DNA from: a virus | Virus record (IMG/VR): IMGVR_UViG_3300035670_001434 | Location: 1-20,825 of that record | DNA length: 20,825 nucleotides | Strand: one strand, 5' to 3' | In this document: in pieces, positions 11,990 to 18,029 of the stretch | Layout of the letters: every line of letters begins with the position of its first letter | Position numbering within the stretch: position 1 is the first letter of the stretch | Position numbers and translations under genes: made by a program | Notes under the pieces: model-generated | Told to the model about the DNA's origin: nothing | Databases searched by the model: none | Seen by the model: only the letters and a program-made list of their open reading frames with translations

Positions 11990-12949
11990 GTGCCCGCCAG
12001 CTCTAGCCAGTCCTGGTGGCTCGACTCGATCGGTCGGATCCCCCTGCTCACGCCAGCCGAAGAGATCGAGCTGGGCACGGCGATTCAGCGGTGGCAGACC
12101 CATCCCGACCCGTGCCCGCCAGGGATCAGGCGCCGCGGCCAGCGGGCTCGGGACCGGTTCGTGAGTGCGAACCTGCGGCTGGTGGTGGCGTACATCTCCC
12201 GCCGCTGCCACCGGCTGGCCAAGGCCCACGACCGGGAGGATCTGATCCAGGCAGGGAACCTGGGCCTGATCACGGCAGCGGAGCGGTTCGACCCCAGCAA
12301 GGGGTACCGGTTCAGCACTTATGCGTATTGGTGGATCCGGCAGGCGATCAACCGCTGGGTTGATCAGCACGGCCGGGCCATTGCGATTCCCGGCAGCCAC
12401 TGCCAGCACCTGAGCAGGCTGGAGGCCGTGACCCAGCGACTGGAGCGGGAGCTGAACCGCAGCCCCACGCAGGCGGAGATCGCCGCTGAGCTGGGCGTGT
12501 CGCTCAGGGTGTTTGAGCAGGTGCTTGAGAACGGCAGGGGGATCGCCAGCCTTGACCAGGTCGTGACCGATGACGGACTGGAGCTGGGGTCGCTGTGCGC
12601 CACCTGGGACCGCAGCCCTGAGGATGAGGAAGAACAGCGGGAACGGTGGCGCCAGGCGGAGGAACTGCGGAACCTGATCGCCCGGCTGGCGCCGCAGGAT
12701 CGGCGGCTGCTGTCGCTGGCCTGGGGCCTCGATGGGGTGGAGGTGCCCAGGCCGGAGCTGGCCCAGCAGGAAGGGCTCAGCACCCGGGCGCTGGAGGTGC
12801 GGCTGAACGGATTACAGGCGGCGCTCGCGTCGCAGTCCGTCCAGCTGGTGTTGGTGGCGGTGCAGAGGGTGATTCCATCACCACGGATCCGGCAGCGGCG
12901 CAGACGGCGAGAGCTAGGCGTGGTGCAGCTCAGGTTGCAGGTGGCGTGA
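11990..12949 (+). CDS. Phage-encoded sigma-70-family factor
   Basis: The 319-residue protein has region 1.2-like 'WLDSIGRIPLLTPAEEIELG' (10-29), region 2 with 'NLRLVVAYIS' (61-70), 'DLIQAGNLGL' (84-93) and 'RFSTYAYWWIRQAI' (107-120), region 3 'RLEAVTQRLERELNRSPTQA' (143-162) and region 4 at about 233-285. 'GRIPLLTPAEEIELG' strongly resembles cyanobacterial group 2/3 sigmas. About 14 residues (38-51) expand the 1.2-2.1 junction, and the last 35 residues are unusual and Arg-rich. It would direct host RNA polymerase to particular promoters, perhaps phage late genes. GTG 11990 fits the alignment. It stands alone on the plus strand. Confidence 0.9.
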   Translation: MPASSSQSWWLDSIGRIPLLTPAEEIELGTAIQRWQTHPDPCPPGIRRRGQRARDRFVSANLRLVVAYISRRCHRLAKAHDREDLIQAGNLGLITAAERFDPSKGYRFSTYAYWWIRQAINRWVDQHGRAIAIPGSHCQHLSRLEAVTQRLERELNRSPTQAEIAAELGVSLRVFEQVLENGRGIASLDQVVTDDGLELGSLCATWDRSPEDEEEQRERWRQAEELRNLIARLAPQDRRLLSLAWGLDGVEVPRPELAQQEGLSTRALEVRLNGLQAALASQSVQLVLVAVQRVIPSPRIRQRRRRRELGVVQLRLQVA

Positions 12950-13001
12950 TCTAGAAGCCGGGCACCAGGCATGGCAATAGGTAGCAGTCACACCTAAGAC
13001 C

Positions 13002-13259
13002 ATGCGCGACGACCGCCCCATGTGGATGCAGCTGGCCACGCTTCGAGGGGATGCCTGTATCTCGGCGCACTACTCGCTGGAGCTGATCCGCTACATGCGG
13101 CAATACGCAATCGAGTTGACTGCCCGCTCGATGCTTGAGGGATTCCTGCCGATGCTGTCTGAGCTGGAGCAGATTCTTGAGGAAGAGCAGCAGATCGCTG
13201 AAGCAGCGATCGAATCTGGCGACTGGATGCCCGACCTGCTGCCGTTGCCTGAAGAGTGA
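13002..13259 (+). CDS. Small acidic helical protein, 85 residues
   Basis: The gene follows the sigma factor by 52 bp on the same strand. The product is helical, with acidic heptads at 49-73 ('PMLSELEQILEEEQQIAEAA'), and ends 'DWMPDLLPLPEE'. Acidic small proteins next to a sigma factor could be anti-sigma or polymerase-binding factors, but no homology supports that. Upstream, TAGGT at 12981-12985 and ACCTAAGA ending just before the ATG repeat the words seen ahead of the sigma gene, hinting at shared control. Confidence 0.65.
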   Translation: MRDDRPMWMQLATLRGDACISAHYSLELIRYMRQYAIELTARSMLEGFLPMLSELEQILEEEQQIAEAAIESGDWMPDLLPLPEE

Positions 13260-13296
13260 CCCGCCTGTTTGGGCATCGCTGAGAGGCCTGGCGGGT
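13259..13296. terminator. Possible inverted repeat between convergent genes
   Basis: ACCCGCC and GGCGGGT form a 7-bp stem around a 24-nt loop, just after the plus-strand stop and before the convergent minus-strand gene end. No T tract follows, so termination is uncertain. Position is the main support. Confidence 0.25.
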
Positions 13297-13311
13297 GTTG
13301 CTGGGGTCAGG

Positions 13312-13548
13312 CTACAGCGACCGCTCAATGCGCTGCAGCTCGTCGCGAGCATCCTCCTGGCTCAGGCCGCAGTCGAAGCAGTCGGCCTCATCGACGGGCG
13401 CCGGCTGACGCTTCAGCAGTTCATGGATCAGATCAATCTCGGTTTGTCTTACTCGCCTGGCGAAATGGCGGCCAGCCCGCTCGCAAGCAACGTTGAATGA
13501 TTCCAGCTCGTCTGATGACGGAGCGATGATGCGATTGGGGTCGCTTAT
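13312..13548 (-). CDS. 78-residue charged protein with probable ATA start
   Basis: The minus strand encodes an uninterrupted charged protein ('SDELESFNVACERAGRHFAR', 'TEIDLIHELLKRQ', 'CFDCGLSQEDARDELQRIER') with natural composition. It has no ATG, GTG or TTG codon. The frame can begin at ATA 13548, which overlaps the preceding stop as ATAA, with AGAGGA 6 bp upstream: exactly where an ATGA junction would be expected. It reads as a gene whose ATG became ATA, or which truly uses ATA. Conventional start rules would miss it. The C-terminal third has 'CFDC', a possible metal site. No function is assigned. Confidence 0.55.
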   Translation of the reverse strand: MSDPNRIIAPSSDELESFNVACERAGRHFARRVRQTEIDLIHELLKRQPAPVDEADCFDCGLSQEDARDELQRIERSL

Positions 13549-13772
13549 TTCTGATCCTCTGACGATGGTGTTCTAGATCGCTGCCTCGCCACCCTCTCCC
13601 GGTTCCACTCCCGGCCCTCAGGCGATCGTTTCCAACACCGGCTGCACAACGGCGCCGTGCGGTCGCTGATCACGCTGCGGCCGCACTGTGGGCATACCGG
13701 CAGCGCGGGGAGCTCACTTGCCTGGCGGAGGCGGAATCGCTGGGTTTTCTCGCGGCTGGGTTGGCGGGGCAT
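13545..13772 (-). CDS. Small zinc-ribbon protein, 75 residues
   Basis: Cys27-x2-Cys30 ('CPQCGRSV') and Cys43-x2-Cys46 ('CSRCWKRS') form a classic zinc ribbon between Arg-rich flanks ('REKTQRFRLRQ', 'REWNRERVARQR'), suggesting nucleic-acid binding. Its ATG shares one base with the preceding stop and its stop overlaps the ATA-start gene. A small DNA- or RNA-binding phage protein is the best description. Confidence 0.65.
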   Translation of the reverse strand: MPRQPSREKTQRFRLRQASELPALPVCPQCGRSVISDRTAPLCSRCWKRSPEGREWNRERVARQRSRTPSSEDQK

Positions 13773-13972
13773 CAGTGGACCCTGGCGACGCGCAGAGTGC
13801 CGCCACAGAGACGGGCGGCCTCATCGCGCAGCTTGAAGGCCTCGGCGCGGCTGTCAAACTCGGGAGCTGCGTCAAGGTCGCAGAACTCAGGGATGCGGCT
13901 GTTGGGGTTGATGCGGATGCCGAAGCTCCAGCGCTTGCCGTCGTGGGCTTCGACTCGATAGGCGGTGATCAT
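13772..13972 (-). CDS. Small protein, 66 residues
   Basis: The protein starts 'MITAYRVEAHDGKRWSFGIR', continues 'INPNSRIPEFCDLDAAPEFD' and ends in a helix 'AFKLRDEAARLCGG' with a final strand. It looks like a compact strand-helix domain of the kind found in small phage proteins. The function is unknown. ATG 13972 is preceded at 20 bp by one copy of the 31-bp repeat, so the repeat probably controls it. Confidence 0.6.
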   Translation of the reverse strand: MITAYRVEAHDGKRWSFGIRINPNSRIPEFCDLDAAPEFDSRAEAFKLRDEAARLCGGTLRVARVH

Positions 13973-13992
13973 GCCGGTGGTGGTGAGTGGGG

Positions 13993-14023
13993 TAGGTGCC
14001 GGATGGGCTCCGGCGGGCCGTGG
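13993..14023. repeat. 31-bp direct repeat, copy A
   Basis: The repeat begins TAGGTGCCGGATGGGCTCCG and is identical over 31 bp to copy B (14236-14266), 243 bp away. It contains GCCGGA-GCCCA-TCCGGC (minus-strand reading), a perfect 6-bp hairpin with a 5-nt loop. It lies 20 bp upstream of the minus-strand gene starting at 13972. Its minus-strand end CCGGCACCTA resembles the recurring CCGGAACCTA elements. Confidence 0.85.
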
Positions 14024-14027
14024 ATCA

Positions 14028-14216
14028 TCAGGCCTGCCACATGGACCCGTCGCCAGCAGCCAACGACTCAAAGTCGTCCGCGATGGCAGATGGCTGAGGG
14101 CGCCGCTCTGCCATCCAGCTGAACCAGCTGGGTTCAGGCCGGCCTGCTGCTCGGGCAGCGGCGCAGGCAGCTCTCCAGCGCTGAGGACAGGGGGCGTGGT
14201 TGATGTTGATGCTCAT
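14028..14216 (-). CDS. Small protein, 62 residues
   Basis: The product reads 'MSININHAPCPQRWRAACAA', 'ARAAGRPEPSWFSWMAERRP' and ends 'DDFESLAAGDGSMWQA'. Trp- and Arg-rich segments alternate with helices. I do not recognise it. The ATG at 14216 lies 19 bp downstream of copy B of the 31-bp repeat and the gene ends 5 bp before copy A, so both ends touch the repeat. The coding call rests on context and plausible composition. Confidence 0.55.
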   Translation of the reverse strand: MSININHAPCPQRWRAACAAARAAGRPEPSWFSWMAERRPQPSAIADDFESLAAGDGSMWQA

Positions 14217-14235
14217 GGCGATCGTTGCGAGTGGA

Positions 14236-14266
14236 TAGGTGCCGGATGGGCTCCGGCGGGCCGTGG
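14236..14266. repeat. 31-bp direct repeat, copy B
   Basis: Identical to copy A (13993-14023), with GAGTGG also shared just outside after a one-base shift. It lies between the stop at 14273 and the start at 14216 of two minus-strand genes, with the same hairpin. Occurring at the same spacing before two start codons argues for a regulatory element rather than a chance repeat. Confidence 0.85.
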
Positions 14267-14272
14267 GGTGGG

Positions 14273-14482
14273 TCAGGCGGCGGGCTGCAGCTCAGTCCAC
14301 ACCTGATCAACCAGCTGCAGGTGAGTGCCTTCACCAAACATGGCGTCCAGCGCCTTGCGGGGGCTGATGCCGGTTTCAACCATGGTCTTCATCACCAGGG
14401 CGATTGCCTCCTGACGGCTGCAGCCGTATTCGGTGATGGCGTGGTTGAGGGCTTTGATGATGCCGGGGTGGGTGGCGGTCAT
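14273..14482 (-). CDS. Small helical protein, 69 residues
   Basis: The protein is predicted all-helical: 'GIIKALNHAITEYGCSRQEA', 'IALVMKTMVETGISPRKALD' and 'HLQLVDQVWTELQPAA'. 'SRQEAIALVMKTMVETGISP' could be a HTH-like or dimerisation segment. I do not recognise the family. ATG 14482 was chosen for the compact N-terminus; a longer version from upstream adds Pro/Arg-rich sequence unlike the rest. The weak element at about 14501-14520 (AACCGGAAC on the minus strand) lies just ahead. Confidence 0.6.
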   Translation of the reverse strand: MTATHPGIIKALNHAITEYGCSRQEAIALVMKTMVETGISPRKALDAMFGEGTHLQLVDQVWTELQPAA

Positions 14483-14578
14483 GGCTGGCGGTGGCGGTGA
14501 ACCGTTCCGGTTCGGTCCCCTCAATGTAACCCGTGGGGCACACCCTGGCAACCCATCGCCAGGCCGGTTAACAATCCG

Positions 14579-14806
14579 TCACGACCCCAACCCCATCTCC
14601 CGCGCCCAGCGGTGGTGTTCATCGCTCGGCTCATTGGGCCCGGGCTCGCCCTTCACCCCCAGCTCCACCATCAGGTTCGCCGCGGCCTTCTGCAGCTCCA
14701 TGATCAGGTGCTCCTGCTGGTGGCAGCGCTGGATCAGCTCATCCGCCAGCTGGGCCAGCTCATCGCGGTTCATCTGCGCCGCACGCTGGCGGTGGTGGGC
14801 CATCAT
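14579..14806 (-). CDS. Small coiled-coil protein, 75 residues
   Basis: From ATG 14806, with GAGGGA about 4 bp upstream, the product is 'MMAHHRQRAAQMNRDELAQL', 'ADELIQRCHQQEHLIMELQK' and a C-terminal 'PGPNEPSDEHHRWAREMGLG' that resembles a short terminal motif. The centre is a clear amphipathic coiled coil. A longer form from 14848 adds 14 residues but lacks a ribosome-binding site. It may be a structural or scaffolding accessory. The function is unknown. Confidence 0.65.
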   Translation of the reverse strand: MMAHHRQRAAQMNRDELAQLADELIQRCHQQEHLIMELQKAAANLMVELGVKGEPGPNEPSDEHHRWAREMGLGS

Positions 14807-14846
14807 CGCTTCCCTCGACAGGCTGAGTGAGAGGTTCAGGCCCAGC

Positions 14847-15041
14847 ATGGTCGCAGCGCAGTTGGCTCAGTCTGGGGACGCCGAAACGGTGCCCTACATC
14901 ACAGTCGCCACCGATGCCCGGCAGGGCACCTGCTGGGTGGTGGTGGGACTGGGTACTGAGGTGAGGTGTTACTGCGGCCAGCGGGCCATGGGGATCCTGC
15001 GGATGATGTGCGCCAGCCGGGGGATCAGCGTTCCGCAGTGA
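14847..15041 (+). CDS. Possible small plus-strand protein, 64 residues
   Basis: The frame fills a 175-bp stretch lacking a minus-strand gene. The product 'ETVPYITVATDARQGTCWVV' and 'VRCYCGQRAMGILRMMCASR' has a natural strand-strand-helix pattern with 'CYC'. It overlaps the endolysin 3' end by 17 bp and its start shares CATG with an alternative start of the minus-strand gene. AGAGG lies 13 bp upstream, too far for a strong site. Without an operon partner the call is tentative. Confidence 0.4.
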   Translation: MVAAQLAQSGDAETVPYITVATDARQGTCWVVVGLGTEVRCYCGQRAMGILRMMCASRGISVPQ

Positions 15042-16305
15042 TTGCCCAGCCGGTATTCGCGCCCTCCACCATCCACCTGGGTCCGAAGTTTCGCCGGCTG
15101 TACTTGGCGAACCTGGCCACGCCGCCCAGGGTTGCGCCGCTCACCAGGTCGGCCATGCCGAAGGGATCATGCACGATCAGATTGTCCCGGTCGAATCCGA
15201 CCACGATCAGCCAATGGCCGCCGCCGGATGGTGCGGATACCGGGCCACGATGCAGGAAGCCGCAGGGCACCGGTATGCCACGGTTAATCTGCTGCTCCAG
15301 CGTGGCGAACCCGGCCACCTTGGTGAACTTCGCCTTGACGCCGTAGCTGGACAGCGCCCGGATCTGCGCGGTCGGGTCAACCGTGTCGCTGTACTGCAGC
15401 ACCCGCTTGAGGTATTGATCATCGCCGTTGGCGCCCTTGAGGGTGCCGGGATTGAGGTACTGCAGCAGCATGGCGCAGCTAGAGCTGAAACACATTCGCG
15501 CCGCCTGACTCCGATCGGCGCTGTCCATCTGCGCGAACCAGGGCACCTGCAGCGGGTTGCCGTAGCCCGTGGATTGCTGCAGCTGCACCGGAGGACGGCC
15601 GGCCGCCGTCAGCTGCCCAGACTTCACCAGTCCCCACACTCGCCGCGCCTCAGCCTGCCGGCGGTCCAGGCGCGGTACGCCAGGGCGGAAGTACACCTCG
15701 CTGAAATATGCCGCTGCTTTGGCCGCGTCCATCCCTTCCGGCCGATCCTCAAACACGCGAGTCCAGCCGATCAGCGAACCCTGCTGCGGGTCGTGCAGGC
15801 CGGCGTACTCCTCAGCGAAATACAACTGCTGCCAGCTGTTGCTGCCCGGATCGAGCCCATTGGCAATAGCGGCAGATCGGGCCTTGTCGTAGGCAGTACG
15901 GCGTACGCCCGTGTACTGCATTGCCCCGCGACCATCCCCGCTGCCGGCCCCCACCACGTCAAGCCTGTCGAGCAGTGGGCGCCCGGTTTCGACGATCACA
16001 CAGCCGATGAAACCGCACGCCTCAGCTACGGTCAATTGACTGATCTTGTTTCGGCTGAGGCGTGAAACATCAGGCCCCGTCAGGAAGGTCAGCCAGTGCT
16101 GCAGGTTGGCAAGCTCGTTCTGAGGCTGTGGCGCCGGCGCTGCAGGGCTGCCCTGTGCTCGCCAGCCTTCGGTGAACTCCTGCAAGATGTCCGGGTGCTC
16201 TTTCAGGCGCTCATCCAACCGGCCCAGTGCGGCCAGCTGGTGCGGCGTGATCGTGCCCACGCGGGCGACGTGTTCAGCGGCGGAGCGGACGGTGGCGAGG
16301 CTCAT
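15025..16305 (-). CDS. Two-domain endolysin: lysozyme-like plus C39-like peptidase
   Basis: The 426-residue protein combines two lytic domains. Residues 75-225 resemble phage tail-lysozyme-type glycosidases: 'CVIVETGRPLLDRLD' (Glu106 a candidate acid), 'GAMQYTGVRRTAYDKARSAA', 'WQQLYFAEEYAGL'. Residues 252-420 resemble a papain-fold C39-like peptidase: 'RMCFSSSCAMLLQYLNPGTL' (Cys277 likely nucleophile), 'GGGHWLIVVGFDRD' (His364) and 'IVHDPFG' (Asp380). The N-terminal 70 residues are helical with a Pro/Ala linker. It would cut peptidoglycan glycan and peptide bonds at lysis. No signal peptide is visible, so export probably needs the holin-like protein upstream. ATG 16305 overlaps the preceding stop by ATGA. 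Confidence 0.85.
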   Translation of the reverse strand: MSLATVRSAAEHVARVGTITPHQLAALGRLDERLKEHPDILQEFTEGWRAQGSPAAPAPQPQNELANLQHWLTFLTGPDVSRLSRNKISQLTVAEACGFIGCVIVETGRPLLDRLDVVGAGSGDGRGAMQYTGVRRTAYDKARSAAIANGLDPGSNSWQQLYFAEEYAGLHDPQQGSLIGWTRVFEDRPEGMDAAKAAAYFSEVYFRPGVPRLDRRQAEARRVWGLVKSGQLTAAGRPPVQLQQSTGYGNPLQVPWFAQMDSADRSQAARMCFSSSCAMLLQYLNPGTLKGANGDDQYLKRVLQYSDTVDPTAQIRALSSYGVKAKFTKVAGFATLEQQINRGIPVPCGFLHRGPVSAPSGGGHWLIVVGFDRDNLIVHDPFGMADLVSGATLGGVARFAKYSRRNFGPRWMVEGANTGWAITAER

Positions 16306-16448
16306 TCCAGGTCGGGTAGTCGGTCTTTCAGCGCCTCATCCAGGCGCTGGTAACGGCGGCGGAGGAACGGCTTAACAACCAGCTCCTCAGCCGCCAGCCA
16401 GGCCAGCCGCGCCAGCAGCAGATCCAGCACCAGGCGGAGATCGCTCAT
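16302..16448 (-). CDS. 48-residue small protein in lysis cassette
   Basis: ATGA overlaps on both sides (16448 and 16305) frame the gene. The protein 'MSDLRLVLDLLLARLAWLAA', 'EELVVKPFLRRRYQRLDEAL', 'KDRLPDLE' has a hydrophobic N-terminal helix, a basic centre (FLRRRYQR) and an acidic end. It could be a holin accessory, antiholin or spanin-like peptide; there is no lipobox. It is short and easily overlooked. Confidence 0.6.
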   Translation of the reverse strand: MSDLRLVLDLLLARLAWLAAEELVVKPFLRRRYQRLDEALKDRLPDLE

Positions 16449-16906
16449 GCCTTGAGGATCCGGCTTACGGTGCTGCGGCTCACGTTGAGCCGGTCGGCGA
16501 TCTCCTGCTGCGTCAGGCCCTCGGCCCGCATGGCCCGGGCGGCGTCAGCCCGCAGGTCTTCCTCGTTCTCATCAGGCGGGTCGGGTGCGGGCAGCGGCTC
16601 AGGTCCGTCGATCACCACCGGCAACGGCTCAGGTTCCGGCTCCTCATCCCAGCGGCGCCGCCGGCCGGCTGCCAGCGACGAATCCAGATCTGGGTTCAGC
16701 GTCATAAATCCGGCCAGCGGGCCAGCGATGGCGGCGATGCCGGCCACCAGTGGCAGTGCGTTGCCCTCGATCACCTCGCTGCACTCGCCGGGCTTGGACT
16801 GGAACCGGAGGCAGTCGGCGATCTTGTATCCGCTGATCAGGGCAGCGGCGACACCAGCGACGATGGCGCCGCCAAACGTTGGCGCGGCCCAGGTGGGTTG
16901 CCTCAT
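16445..16906 (-). CDS. Membrane protein with C-terminal helix-turn-helix, in lysis cassette
   Basis: The 153-residue protein has two hydrophobic spans, about 8-28 ('APTFGGAIVAGVAAALISGY') and 50-70 ('ALPLVAGIAAIAGPLAGFMT'). An acidic Pro/Glu linker (about 87-118) and a HTH at 128-152 ('AEGLTQQEIADRLNVSRSTV') follow. Two spans separated by 'CLRFQSKPGECSE' resemble a small holin; a DNA-binding tail is unexpected. It may link lysis or membrane state to DNA binding, or the HTH may mediate oligomerisation. ATGA overlaps on both sides place it within the lysis operon. The plus-strand 252-residue frame across this locus is an antisense shadow. Confidence 0.75.
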   Translation of the reverse strand: MRQPTWAAPTFGGAIVAGVAAALISGYKIADCLRFQSKPGECSEVIEGNALPLVAGIAAIAGPLAGFMTLNPDLDSSLAAGRRRRWDEEPEPEPLPVVIDGPEPLPAPDPPDENEEDLRADAARAMRAEGLTQQEIADRLNVSRSTVSRILKA

Positions 16907-17169
16907 CGATTCAGCTCCAGGCGAATGGTGCGGCGGTCTAGCTCGGTTACTTGTTTTTCCAGCTCCTGAAACCTCAGCCCGAACTGGGTCTGATTGCTCA
17001 GGATCTGGGAGATCTGCGTTTCCAGCTGCTGCAGCCGGTTGGGCAGGGACACGATCAACCAGCCCATGCCGCCGGCCGTGGCCAGGATCGCCGCGGCCAT
17101 CAGGCTGGCGGCGGTGGCCTCCAACACCTGGACCCGTGAAAACTTGCGGCGATCTGGCGTCGGGCCCAC
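16903..17169 (-). CDS. Holin-like protein with one membrane span and coiled coil
   Basis: The 88-residue protein has a basic N-terminus, one span at about 20-42 ('ASLMAAAILATAGGMGWLIV') and a long coiled-coil tail ('LPNRLQQLETQISQILSNQT', 'FQELEKQVTELDRRTIRLEL'). One span with a cytoplasmic or periplasmic coiled coil is typical of phage holins or i-spanin-like proteins; its place just before the endolysin operon supports that. The GTG start at 17169 follows the tail genes by 37 bp, and the stop overlaps the membrane-HTH gene by ATGA. Confidence 0.65.
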   Translation of the reverse strand: MGPTPDRRKFSRVQVLEATAASLMAAAILATAGGMGWLIVSLPNRLQQLETQISQILSNQTQFGLRFQELEKQVTELDRRTIRLELNR

Positions 17170-17206
17170 GGCTGGGAGGTTGCTACCTCAGTCTGTGGAG
17201 GGCCGG

Positions 17207-17578
17207 CTAGATGACTTGGAGCAGGCGCACGCTCACATCGAACAGCAGGCCGCTGCGGTGGGTTTCGTTGGGTTGCTCGGCGTAGACCCAGGCCGTGCCT
17301 GCGGGCACGATATTTGTCGGGCTGGAGTGGCCCGACCAGATCACATCCGGCAGCAGGAACGACCGGGCGCCGCCGCTCTGGCCGCGGTAGTGATCGCGGA
17401 GCTGCTGGGCCTCCGCCTGCGTGATCACCTCGTACCCGAGCTCCAGGTTGACGCCGTAGCGGGTGTCGCCATGCAGGAACCGCACCGACCCGCCACCAGA
17501 ACCGCTCTCGGTGGTGACGGGGAACAACCCGAAACCATAGCGGCGGCGAGCTGGCCTGATCGCCGGGAAGCTGGCCAT
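17207..17578 (-). CDS. Small tail protein, paralogous to the LamG protein N-terminus
   Basis: The 123-residue protein shares its layout with the first 120 residues of the LamG protein: 'MASFPAIRP...FGLFPVT', 'VNLELGYEVITQAEAQQLRD', 'HYRGQSGGARSFLLPDVIWS' parallels 'VRLSFLGLTQAQMLDVWNHY' and 'NGRRGEFRSFELPAEVV'. The common 'DHY-G--G--RSF-LP' segment suggests a phage tail or baseplate domain present twice. It is probably a virion component. Start overlaps the previous stop by one base. Confidence 0.7.
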   Translation of the reverse strand: MASFPAIRPARRRYGFGLFPVTTESGSGGGSVRFLHGDTRYGVNLELGYEVITQAEAQQLRDHYRGQSGGARSFLLPDVIWSGHSSPTNIVPAGTAWVYAEQPNETHRSGLLFDVSVRLLQVI

Positions 17579-17994
17579 CAGTTCTGCAGGGTGATGACGC
17601 TGCTGCCGATGCTGAAGGTGGTGTTGCTGGTGCTGATGTCGCCGCCGAAGTCGTTGTAGAACACCAGCAGGTCATTGGCTGCGGTGCCGGTGGACTTGTA
17701 GACCACTGCGCCACTGGCGGTGATCGTTGAGCTGGTCCATGATTCGGCGGCAAAGGTGAGCGTGGTGCGATCGTTGGCGTTGTCGCGGGCCACGGTGCAG
17801 GTCACGGTTTTGCCGCCTGCGGTGTAGCCGCCAGTAGCTGCCACCTCATTGGTCACGTCGGCGCGGTCGGCGTGCGTGTCCTTGTTCGGTGTGTAGGTGC
17901 TGGTTACCAGCATCATCTTGAACGTGTTGGTGTCCAGGTCGATGTTGCCCCGGGCCAGGTCTTCATGGAACGAGTTGTAGATCAGGCTGGCCAT
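17578..17994 (-). CDS. Virion protein, possibly head/tail decoration
   Basis: The 138-residue protein starts 'MASLIYNSFHEDLARGNIDL' and continues 'NTFKMMLVTSTYTPNKDTHA', 'TNEVAATGGYTAGGKTVTCT', 'LTFAAESWTSSTITASGAVV' and ends in a hydrophobic strand. This beta-rich small protein is typical of phage tail regions, often near tail fibre or tip genes, and I recognise the type without a firm function. It probably decorates the virion or joins tail parts. It lies 35 bp after the LamG gene on the same strand. Confidence 0.75.
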   Translation of the reverse strand: MASLIYNSFHEDLARGNIDLDTNTFKMMLVTSTYTPNKDTHADRADVTNEVAATGGYTAGGKTVTCTVARDNANDRTTLTFAAESWTSSTITASGAVVYKSTGTAANDLLVFYNDFGGDISTSNTTFSIGSSVITLQN

Positions 17995-18029
17995 GGAGGT
18001 CTGGGGTTTGGGATCAGGCTATGGAGGGG

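Noticed and set aside
12364-12972. Minus-strand frame of 202 codons
   Set aside because: It is antisense to the sigma factor and rich in Ser/Arg, a typical shadow of GC-rich coding DNA.
15169-16065. Plus-strand frame of 298 codons
   Set aside because: It is antisense to the endolysin, and its translation shows no domain pattern.
16452-17659. Plus-strand frames of 252 and 221 codons
   Set aside because: They are antisense to the holin-like, membrane-HTH and tail genes, which form a tightly overlapping operon.
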